Shown: positions 46,543-52,019 of the stretch, in pieces
Layout of the letters: each line of letters starts with the position of its first letter
Numbering within the stretch: the first letter of the stretch is position 1
Assembly: GCA_017308515.1 (NCBI GenBank)
Contig: JAFKEN010000015.1
Coordinates: 1 to 52,019 of the forward strand
Origin: Actinomycetales bacterium
GTDB taxonomy: Bacteria > Actinomycetota > Actinomycetes > Actinomycetales > Microbacteriaceae
Direction: 5' to 3'
Length of the DNA stretch: 52,019 nucleotides
Position numbers and translations under genes: made by a program
Notes under the pieces: generated by a model
The model's database searches: none
What the model was told of the DNA's origin: nothing
What the model saw: only the letters and a program-made list of their open reading frames with translations

Positions 46543-47704
46543 GTGGGAGGGCCGACTGAAAGTTGCCGGTCGGGTCGTGGCGACCCGCCGCTTCGACCTG
46601 AAGCGGCAGGCGGCCGATTGGGAGCGCAAGCAGCGCCTCGCCTTCGACGAGCGCGGCTACGACCCGAGCGCCGGCAAGGTCGCCGTCGAGGACGCGCTGA
46701 TGGAGTGGCTGGAGCAGCGAGAGGGCAAGGTCAGTCAGACCACGCTCGACACCGACCGCTACCTGCTGCCGACCGAGGCCCAGCTCGCGGACAGGAGCCG
46801 CCGGGAGCCGGTGCTGCCGCTGTGGTTCCGCAAGCTGCACGTCGTCAAGGTCAACGCCAGCGCGATCGACAAGTGGCAGGACGACCTCGGCAAGCGCGAC
46901 CTCGCGCCGACGACCGTGAGCCGCTACCGCAACTCGCTCTCGTCCTTCTTCTCCTGGTGCGTGTCCGAGGGCTACATCGCCCACAACCCGGTCGCCTCCA
47001 CCAAGCCGCCCAAGGACCGCCGAGCCCGCGAGGACATGCGCCCGCTGCCTGCACCCGAGTTCGAGGAGGTGGTCGCCGAGATCACCGAGCTGAGCCCCGT
47101 CTACGGGGATCTCGTGCTCGTCCTCGGCCGCACGGGGCTTCGCTGGGGCGAGGCGCGGGCGATGCAGGTGCGGGACTTCGCCGAGGTGCCGATGCCGTTG
47201 CTGCACGTCGTCCGCAACCAGCCCGAGGGCGCCGACATCAAGGCGCCGAAGTCCGGCAAGGGCCGCAAGCTCCCGATCCCCGACTACCTCGTGCCGGTGA
47301 TCCGCGGCTTCGCGGAGGGGAAGGCGCCGACCGATCTGCTGTTCACGTCTCCGCAGGGCGGGCAGCTCTACCGGACCTCGTTCGTGAGGGCGACGAGCTG
47401 GGAGGCCACCGGCCGGGGGCGGACCCGCCACGACCTGAGGCACACTGCCGCCTGCGAATGGCTCATCCAGGGCGTGCCGCTGACGACCGTGCAGGCGTGG
47501 CTCGGGCACGGCTCCATCCAGATCACCGCCCGCTACCTGCACCACCTCGGCGACTTCGCCGACCGCACCGCGCTCGACGTGCTCAACAGCGGCGCGTCCA
47601 AGGCGCTGAGCGAGCGCGCGAAGAAGCTGCCTGGGTTGAGCCGATTCGGCACCACCGACCCGCACCGGCAGGCGCCTGATCGCGGGCACGGCCTGGGCCG
47701 GTAG
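46520..47704 (+). CDS. int: Tyrosine recombinase (island integrase)
   Basis: A 394-aa phage-type integrase. An AP2-like arm-binding N-terminus (residues ~1-50), a SAM-like core-binding domain (~50-165, with TLDTDRYLLPTEAQ) and the catalytic domain follow in order. The active residues are Arg208 (GRTGLRWGEA), His304 and Arg307 (HDLRH), His330 (LGHGS) and Tyr339 (ARYLHH). All are present, so the enzyme looks active. ATG 46520 overlaps the excisionase remnant. A 13-bp hairpin ends the gene, and the island tRNA-Val follows on the other strand. Confidence 0.95.
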   Translation: MPVRRGDKWEGRLKVAGRVVATRRFDLKRQAADWERKQRLAFDERGYDPSAGKVAVEDALMEWLEQREGKVSQTTLDTDRYLLPTEAQLADRSRREPVLPLWFRKLHVVKVNASAIDKWQDDLGKRDLAPTTVSRYRNSLSSFFSWCVSEGYIAHNPVASTKPPKDRRAREDMRPLPAPEFEEVVAEITELSPVYGDLVLVLGRTGLRWGEARAMQVRDFAEVPMPLLHVVRNQPEGADIKAPKSGKGRKLPIPDYLVPVIRGFAEGKAPTDLLFTSPQGGQLYRTSFVRATSWEATGRGRTRHDLRHTAACEWLIQGVPLTTVQAWLGHGSIQITARYLHHLGDFADRTALDVLNSGASKALSERAKKLPGLSRFGTTDPHRQAPDRGHGLGR

Positions 47705-47726
47705 CGGGCGCGTCGCGCGGGAACAC

Positions 47727-47757
47727 GAGAGCCCCTGGCTTCATGCCAGGGGCTCTC
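47727..47757. terminator. Hairpin after the integrase gene
   Basis: A perfect 13-bp stem, GAGAGCCCCTGGC with its complement, closes a TTCAT loop. It lies between the integrase and the convergent tRNA-Val and can serve both. Confidence 0.8.
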
Positions 47758-47763
47758 TCGCTG

Positions 47764-47836
47764 TGGGCGATGCCGGACTCGAACCGACGACTTCCTCCGT
47801 GTGAAGGAGGCGATCTACCAACTGATCTAATCGCCC
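47764..47836 (-). tRNA. tRNA-Val(CAC), intact, carried by the island
   Basis: A 73-nt tRNA with full cloverleaf: acceptor GGGCGAT/ATCGCCC, D stem GATC/GATC, anticodon stem CCTCC/GGAGG around TTCACAC (anticodon CAC, reads GUG), T arm GTCGG-TTCGAGT-CCGGC and discriminator A; no encoded CCA. Its D, anticodon and T stems differ from the split host tRNA-Val, which instead resembles the tRNA-Val(GAC) at 48997. It is therefore foreign and replaces the function the island destroyed. Confidence 0.95.
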
Positions 47837-47911
47837 GTTGGGGGTGTTCAGTTTCTCATATGGTCCCGTTCGCTTGGGGTCGAGGTGTGTCACTTCGGTC
47901 CCGGTTTCGCG

Positions 47912-47923
47912 CTCGGGGTGATT
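47912..47923 (+). repeat. Right copy of a 12-bp end repeat
   Basis: CTCGGGGTGATT, identical to 40557-40568. It lies in the 195-nt stretch between the island tRNA and the right core, where no gene is seen. GCGGTCGGGA also occurs here in inverted orientation (near 47936-47945) relative to the left end (near 40488-40497). Confidence 0.4.
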
Positions 47924-48020
47924 CTCGGCCGGGAGTCCCGACCGCTTCGGGAACTGGCTGGCTGCCGATCCCTGTGTTTCCGGGCGAGTCCCGCAAGTGG
48001 TAGTTGCGACCCCGCCGAAG

Positions 48021-48038
48021 TGACCTCTTCGGTGTGAA
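48021..48038 (+). repeat. Right attachment-core repeat of the island
   Basis: TGACCTCTTCGGTGTGAA differs from 40470-40487 at one position. The core lies at the end of the 5' tRNA fragment; island sequence continues beyond it without a T arm. Confidence 0.8.
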
Positions 48039-48069
48039 GGAAGCGCGCTACCAACTGCGCCAATCGCCC
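48032..48069 (-). tRNA. 5' part of the split host tRNA-Val(CAC) (attL)
   Basis: The minus strand reads GGGCGAT, TG, GCGC-AGTTGGTA-GCGC, G, CTTCC and the loop TTCACAC, then leaves the tRNA sequence: the next base mispairs with the stem and no T arm forms. Exactly 38 nt of tRNA remain. The missing 35 nt are at 40446-40480, 7.5 kb away. It should not give a mature tRNA. Confidence 0.85.
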
Positions 48070-48161
48070 GCGAGGCCCCATCTTGCCATACGGCAGGCGC
48101 GGCCTCGCGCCGTGCAGAGCGTCCGGCCGGGTGCGGCGGCCGGGTGCTGCGGGCGGGGGAG

Positions 48162-48167
48162 TACCGT
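48162..48167 (+). promoter_or_regulatory. -10 element for a leaderless message
   Basis: TACCGT ends seven nucleotides before ATG 48175. Confidence 0.5.
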
Positions 48168-48174
48168 GACGGCC

Positions 48175-48636
48175 ATGAGCGACACGCAGGCCCCCGCCGC
48201 CGAGCCGGCGCCGACCCCGATCCCGTCCAGTGCCTCGACCGACGGCGCGGCGAAGCGCGCGCCTCGGTCGGGCACGCCGTTCGGCCTGACCGCCCTGCTG
48301 CTCGCCGTCGTGCTGGTGGTGCTCTACCTCGGCGTGCGGGTCGCGAGCGTCGCGATGAGCGTCAACTACGTGGACGACTTCGACGCCCCCGCGCTCGTGC
48401 TCGGCGTGCTCGGCCTCGTGGCCGTGCTGCCGGTGGTCGCGGTGATCGTGCTCGGGCACCTCGGAGCGGCCTTCTCCCGACGCTCCCACCGCGGCGGGGT
48501 GGTCTCGGGCATGGCCTTGGGCGTCGGGTACGTGATGCTGCTCATGTGGGGCAATCGGATCGTCTCGGCGGTGATCGCGGCGGCCGGCTTCGGGGATCCC
48601 GGCCATTTCGTGCACGACATCTTCTGGTGGGTCTGA
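48175..48636 (+). CDS. Small membrane protein, hypothetical
   Basis: A 153-aa protein. A disordered Pro/Ala-rich N-terminus (residues 1-32) precedes three, perhaps four, transmembrane helices (about 36-60, 72-95, 108-140), and it ends in HFVHDIFWWV. The ATG at 48175 is chosen because it lies seven nucleotides after a TACCGT -10 box and no ribosome site is present; the frame remains open upstream across the split tRNA, which is not meaningful. It is the first host gene outside the island. Family unknown. Confidence 0.7.
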   Translation: MSDTQAPAAEPAPTPIPSSASTDGAAKRAPRSGTPFGLTALLLAVVLVVLYLGVRVASVAMSVNYVDDFDAPALVLGVLGLVAVLPVVAVIVLGHLGAAFSRRSHRGGVVSGMALGVGYVMLLMWGNRIVSAVIAAAGFGDPGHFVHDIFWWV

Positions 48637-48685
48637 GCGGCGAACCGGGCGCCCGGTCGGGCGACACGCGCCGGCGTCGTCGGGT

Positions 48686-48714
48686 TTGGCGCTCCCCGGA
48701 AGGTCGGGTACAGT
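48686..48714 (+). promoter_or_regulatory. Promoter of the tRNA cluster
   Basis: TTGGCG (48686-48691), a 17-nt spacer and TACAGT (48709-48714) precede the tRNA genes. A short hairpin GCCCC-GAGA-GGGGC (48722-48735) lies in the leader. Confidence 0.6.
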
Positions 48715-48740
48715 CGATCCAGCCCCGAGAGGGGCGAAAT

Positions 48741-48813
48741 GCGGATGTGGCGCAGTTGGTAGCGCATCACCTTGCCAAGGTGAGGGTCGCGAGTTCGAGT
48801 CTCGTCATCCGCT
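48741..48813 (+). tRNA. tRNA-Gly(GCC)
   Basis: A 73-nt cloverleaf: acceptor GCGGATG/CATCCGC, D stem GCGC/GCGC, anticodon stem TCACC/GGTGA around TTGCCAA (anticodon GCC), T arm GCGAG-TTCGAGT-CTCGT. It is the first gene of the Gly-Cys-Val cluster. Confidence 0.97.
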
Positions 48814-48853
48814 CGAGTGGGGCTTCTCGGTCCGTCCGCGGGCCGCACACGCT

Positions 48854-48924
48854 GGTGGCGTGGCCGAGAGGCGAGGCAGCGGCCTGCAAAGCCGTCCACA
48901 CGGGTTCGAATCCCGTCGCCACCT
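48854..48924 (+). tRNA. tRNA-Cys(GCA)
   Basis: A 71-nt cloverleaf: acceptor GGTGGCG/CGCCACC, anticodon loop CTGCAAA (anticodon GCA), T arm ACGGG-TTCGAAT-CCCGT, discriminator T. No CCA is encoded. Confidence 0.97.
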
Positions 48925-48996
48925 CGCTCGACCCCGCTCCGGCGGGCAGCACCACCGTCCCGCTCCGGCGGGATCCCAAACCGCCTCGGCGGTGAC

Positions 48997-49071
48997 GGGC
49001 GATTGGCGCAGCGGTAGCGCGCTTCCCTGACACGGAAGAGGTCACTGGTTCGATCCCAGTATCGCCCACCA
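48997..49071 (+). tRNA. tRNA-Val(GAC)
   Basis: A 72-nt body plus encoded CCA. Acceptor GGGCGAT/ATCGCCC, D stem GCGC/GCGC, anticodon stem CTTCC/GGAAG around CTGACAC (anticodon GAC), T arm ACTGG-TTCGATC-CCAGT. Its D and anticodon stems are the same as in the split host tRNA-Val(CAC), showing those two are of one lineage. Confidence 0.97.
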
Positions 49072-49073
49072 CG

Positions 49074-49101
49074 AAAACCCCTGGTCCGCCAGGGTTTTCT
49101 T
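49074..49101. terminator. Terminator of the tRNA cluster
   Basis: AAAACCC and GGGTTTT pair around TGG/CCA with one bulged C and a TCCG loop; TTTTCTT follows on the plus strand. The A-run also gives a T-run on the minus strand, so the convergent gene at 49106 can use it too. Confidence 0.8.
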
Positions 49102-49105
49102 CATG

Positions 49106-49414
49106 TCAGGGCCGATGCTCCCGCGGAGCCAGCCCGCCGATCCATGCGCGGTGCACGGCCGCCGTCGCCGCGCGCAGGGTGCGGAAGTAGCCGACGGTGT
49201 GCGCCCGACCACCGCGCTCGAGGTCGGCGCGGTAGCCGACCTCGGGGCCGCGCCGCACGAGACGCACGACGCCGTAGCGATCGACGTGCTGGCCGTGCAT
49301 CTCCCACACGCCCGGTTCGACCTCGACCGCGGCCAGCAGCGGATGCCACCCGGTCGCGGGCGGCCGCCGGGCGTGGTGGTAAGCGGCGGGGGCGTCGGCG
49401 GGATCGTGTCGCAT
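49106..49414 (-). CDS. Small conserved hypothetical protein
   Basis: A 102-aa soluble protein. After a short disordered start comes VEVEPGVWEMHGQHVDRYGVVRLVRRGPEVGYRADLERGGR...VGYFRTLRAATAAVHRAWI. Similar hypotheticals with the RYxxxRLxRRGxExGYRxD and GYFRTLR pattern are familiar in Microbacteriaceae, and the residue periodicity suggests a small alpha/beta fold with a C-terminal helix. The ATG has GGAG six nucleotides upstream. It faces the tRNA-Val terminator. Function is unknown. Confidence 0.7.
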   Translation of the reverse strand: MRHDPADAPAAYHHARRPPATGWHPLLAAVEVEPGVWEMHGQHVDRYGVVRLVRRGPEVGYRADLERGGRAHTVGYFRTLRAATAAVHRAWIGGLAPREHRP

Positions 49415-49533
49415 GGCGGGCTCCGCGCCCGGCCGCGCATGCGGCGAGCGTAGCGCCCGGCGCCGTCACGGCGGATCCTCCGCGCCACCTGGCAATCGGC
49501 GCACGGCCGCTGCGACGGGGTCACCATGGCCGG

Positions 49534-49965
49534 ATGCTGCATCGACGACTCGACACCGACCCCGTCCGCCATGTGCTCGTCTTCGAGACCGGAGACGAGT
49601 TGTCGCAGGGCCTCGCCGACTACGCGCGCTCGGAGGGGATCCTCGGCGCCTCGTTCACCGGCGTGGGCGCCTTCGCCGAGGTCGAACTGGTCTGGTTCGA
49701 CTGGGAGGCGAAGGAGTACCGCACCAGCGTGCAGCTCGACGAGCAGGTCGAGCTCATCTCCCTCATCGGCGACGTCGCCGAGAACGACGGCGAGCCGGCG
49801 GTGCACGCGCACCTGACGATCGCGCGTTCCGACGGATCCGCCCATGGCGGCCACCTGAAGCGCGCGATCGTGCGGCCGACCTGCGAGATCGTGCTGACCG
49901 AGACGCCCGAGCCGCTGCGCAAGCGGCACGACCCCGAGAGCGGGCTCGCGCTCATCCGGTTCTGA
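49534..49965 (+). CDS. DUF296/PPC-domain protein
   Basis: A 143-aa PPC (plants and prokaryotes conserved, DUF296) domain protein. RHVLVFETGDELSQGLADYARSEGILGASFTGVGAFAEVELVWFD, then LISLIGDVAENDGEPAVHAHLTIARSDGSAHGGHL, with the conserved His cluster HAH...GGHL that may bind zinc. Bacterial members form trimers with a putative metal or small-ligand site; no enzyme activity is agreed. ATG 49534 lies six nucleotides after CACCAT, again a leaderless-like spacing. Confidence 0.9.
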   Translation: MLHRRLDTDPVRHVLVFETGDELSQGLADYARSEGILGASFTGVGAFAEVELVWFDWEAKEYRTSVQLDEQVELISLIGDVAENDGEPAVHAHLTIARSDGSAHGGHLKRAIVRPTCEIVLTETPEPLRKRHDPESGLALIRF

Positions 49966-50045
49966 GCGGCGCTCGCGGACGAGGGCATCCGCGCCACGCG
50001 CATGGGGGTCTGCCCCTCACGCGGCGGGAACGGCACGATGGGGGA

Positions 50046-51875
50046 GTGGCACAGGATCAGGTGCCCTCGAAGCAGTCGCTCGCCTTCGCCGATCTGCTTC
50101 TCACGACGGGGTTGATTACGGCGGAGCAGTTGGACATCGCGCGCCGCGCGAAGGCCAAGACCGGCGATCACGTCGATGAGACGCTTCTCAGTCTCGGTGC
50201 GTTCACGCCCGAGCAGCTGCGATCGACCTCCTCCGCGGCGTGGCAGATCCCGCCGTACCGTCCGGGGGAGCCGGTCGACCCGAGCCTCACCCGTCGCTGG
50301 TCGGGTCAGGCGATGCTCTCCGAGAACTGGATGCCGCTGCGCCGCGACCCCGACGGCGTGATCGTCGTCGCGACCGCTCGCGAGCCCGACACCGAGCGCC
50401 GCGCGCACATCCGCGAGGTGCTCGGCGAGCGCAGCCGCTTCGAGGCGGCCACCTCGCGCGACCTGCGCGAACTGCTGCTGCGCGTGTTCGACAAGCAGAT
50501 CGCCGACGAGGCCGCGAACGAGCTGTTCCGTCAGAACCCCGCCCTCTCGGCGCGGATCACCTTCTCCCGCGGTCAGAAGGTGCTGATGGCGGTGCTCGCG
50601 GCGCTGCTCGTCGTCGGCCTCGTGCTCGCGCCGATCCCCGTCGTCGTCGGCATCATCACCGCGATCGCGCTGGTGTTCCTCGCGGGCACCGCGTTCAAGT
50701 TCTTCGTGGCGCTCGCCGGCGCGCGCTTCGACGTGGTCGAGCGGGTCTCCGCGGCCGACGTCGCGGAGCTGCGCGACGAGGACCTGCCCCGCTACACCGT
50801 GCTCGTGCCGGTGTTCCGCGAGGAGAACATCGTCGCGCAGCTCGTCGACAACCTCGGGGCGATCGACTACCCGGCCGACAAGCTCGAGGTGCTCGTGCTC
50901 ATCGAGGAGGCCGACGCGCTCACCCGCGACGCGTACCTCGCGGCGAGCCCGCCGCCGAACTTCCACCTCATCACGATCCCCGCCGGCCAGCCGCAGACGA
51001 AGCCGCGCGCCTGCAACGTGGGACTGTTCTTCGCCACCGGGGAGTACCTCGTCATCTACGACGCCGAGGACACGCCGGATCCCGACCAGCTCAAGAAGTG
51101 CGTCGTCGCCTTCGAGCGGGCGGGCGAGCGCACCGTCTGCATCCAGGCGGCGCTGAGCTACTTCAATGCCGACGAGAACGCGCTCACCCGCATGTTCACG
51201 CTCGAGTACAACTACTGGTTCGACTACATGCTCGCCGGGCTCGACGCCGCCGACCTGCCGATCCCGCTGGGCGGCACGAGCAACCACTTCCGCACGAGCG
51301 CGCTCACCGAGCTCGGGGGCTGGGATCCCTACAACGTCACGGAGGACGCCGACCTCGGCATCCGCTCCAGCGCTCTCGGCTACCGGGTGGGTGTCATCGA
51401 CTCCACGACGATGGAGGAGGCGAACACCTCGATCCCGAACTTCATCCGCCAGCGCTCCCGCTGGATCAAGGGCTACATGCAGACGACGCTCGTGCACGCC
51501 CGGCGGCCGCGTCAGCTGATCCGCGAGATCGGGCTGCGGCGCTTCCTGGCCTTCGCGACGCTCATCGGCGGCACCCCGGCGACGTTCCTCGGGGTGATCC
51601 CGCTGTACCTGGTGACCCTGGTCACCCTCATCCTGCCGAACGCGTGGCTCGCGCCGTTCTTCCCGGTCTGGCTGCTGTGGCTGTGCCTGGTGAACTTCAT
51701 CATCGGCAGCTCGATCATGGTCTACCTGTCGATGATGGGGCCCTTCAAGCGGGCCCGGTTCGACCTGATCCTGTGGGCGCTGCTCAACCCGGTGTACTGG
51801 ATCCTCCACTCGATCGCCTCCTACCAGGCGCTCTGGGAGCTCTTCACCCGTCCGCACTACTGGCAGAAGATGACC
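50046..51875 (+). CDS. Processive GT2 glycosyltransferase with GspE/MshE-like N-terminal domain, 3' end lost to an IS
   Basis: From GTG 50046 the first ~610 residues of a large glycosyltransferase are present. Residues ~10-150 look like the MshEN/GspE N-terminal domain (FADLLLTTGLITAEQLDIARRAK). Two helices follow (~178-222), then a cellulose-synthase-like GT2 domain with YTVLVPVFREENIV, YDAEDTPDP, TEDADLGIR and QRSRWIKGY, and C-terminal membrane helices. After HYWQKM the IS3-type end begins at 51876; the gene stays open into the IS frame, so the host C-terminus (perhaps some tens of residues) is replaced. CACGAT six nucleotides upstream of GTG suggests another leaderless start. Product could be a beta-glycan. 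Confidence 0.8.
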
Positions 51876-52019
51876 TGTCCCGGGTTTCTCGGACACCTGA
51901 GTTGGGGCGATGATCGTCCCGGATTGGAGTCCGTGATGCCTGCTGCGAAGCCGGAGGAGTTCCGTCGTCGTGCTGTCGAGCTCGCTCGATTGGGTGAGAG
52001 GCCGGTGGCCGAGATCGCG
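51876..52019 (+). mobile_element. IS3-family insertion sequence, left end only
   Basis: The element appears to begin with TGTCCCGGGTTTCTCGGACA, a terminal repeat type familiar from actinobacterial IS3 elements; it has an internal TGTCC/GGACA symmetry. An orfA start follows 60 nt later. The rest lies beyond the window, so target duplication and the other end cannot be judged. Confidence 0.75.
51936..52019 (+). CDS. IS3-family transposase OrfA, N-terminal part
   Basis: MPAAKPEEFRRRAVELARLG then ERPVAEIA is the start of the helix-turn-helix OrfA that binds the IS ends. GGAG lies six nucleotides before the ATG. The reading frame is the same as that of the upstream glycosyltransferase, without an intervening stop. 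Only 28 residues are in the window; OrfB with the DDE domain must lie outside. Confidence 0.8.
   Translation, partial: MPAAKPEEFRRRAVELARLGERPVAEIA

Noticed and set aside
46543-47679. Second long frame on the plus strand inside the integrase gene
   Set aside because: Out-of-frame Arg/Gly-rich shadow; the catalytic residues are in the frame from 46520.
48004-48174. Upstream extension of the membrane-protein frame across the split tRNA
   Set aside because: The open frame here is accidental; the TACCGT box and lack of other signals point to the start at 48175.
50240-51913. Long plus-strand frame inside the final glycosyltransferase
   Set aside because: No GT2 motifs in this frame; QRSRW, TED and the hydrophobic helices are in the frame from 50046.

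Overview
The window is about 52 kb of very high-GC DNA with GTG/ATG starts, ATGA and GTGA stop/start overlaps and dense gene packing. Conserved actinobacterial families (SepH/DUF3071, DUF4193, DUF3093, DUF3710, DUF3159, DUF3000, a GlnR box) place it in an actinobacterium. The gene order and protein style fit the family Microbacteriaceae; this is inferred from recall, not from a search. At least eight genes appear leaderless: a TANNNT -10 element ends 6-8 nt before the start codon.

Layout. 1-1234: a lower-GC edge with a gene tail, one weakly recognised small gene and a membrane-anchored hypothetical. 1246-11815: a conserved housekeeping block with topoisomerase IV subunit A, a phosphodiesterase/pyrophosphatase-family protein, SepH, DUF4193, DUF3093, dUTPase, DUF3710, DUF3159 and aconitase. 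11885-21087: a 50-aa Cys-rich protein, then a translationally coupled seven-gene surface-polysaccharide cluster (three GT2 glycosyltransferases, flippase, polytopic membrane protein, condensation-like acyltransferase, GH16 glycanase). 21084-36461: GMC oxidoreductase, Dxs, an MFS exporter, fatty-acid beta-oxidation FadB/FadA, RNase D, DUF3000, an alpha/beta hydrolase, rhodanese/SufE and ZapE. 36498-40440: an NhaB-type Na+/H+ antiporter, an ammonium transporter behind a well-spaced GlnR box, and a DUF2071 protein.

40481-48037 is the most interesting part: a ~7.55-kb integrated island that splits the host tRNA-Val(CAC) gene exactly at its 7-nt anticodon loop. The two halves (48032-48069 and 40446-40480, minus strand) join on paper into a perfect 73-nt tRNA-Val. 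The island does not rebuild the broken tRNA at either junction. Instead it carries its own intact, sequence-divergent tRNA-Val(CAC) at 47764-47836, next to its tyrosine integrase. The cargo is a glutamate dehydrogenase plus two divergent operons: membrane protein, flavin reductase, group III truncated haemoglobin, Rieske ferredoxin and a three-cysteine HTH regulator on one side; DUF488, a zinc ribbon, nitronate monooxygenase and a truncated SRPBCC protein on the other. They share a 28-bp palindrome. I infer a regulated redox module for nitronate or nitrogen oxides. The excisionase is a remnant, so the island may be stranded.

48175-52019: a small membrane protein, a tRNA cluster Gly(GCC)-Cys(GCA)-Val(GAC), two small proteins, and a processive GT2 with a GspE/MshE-like N-terminal domain. 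Near its C-terminus that gene is interrupted by the left end of an IS3-family element, which runs off the window.
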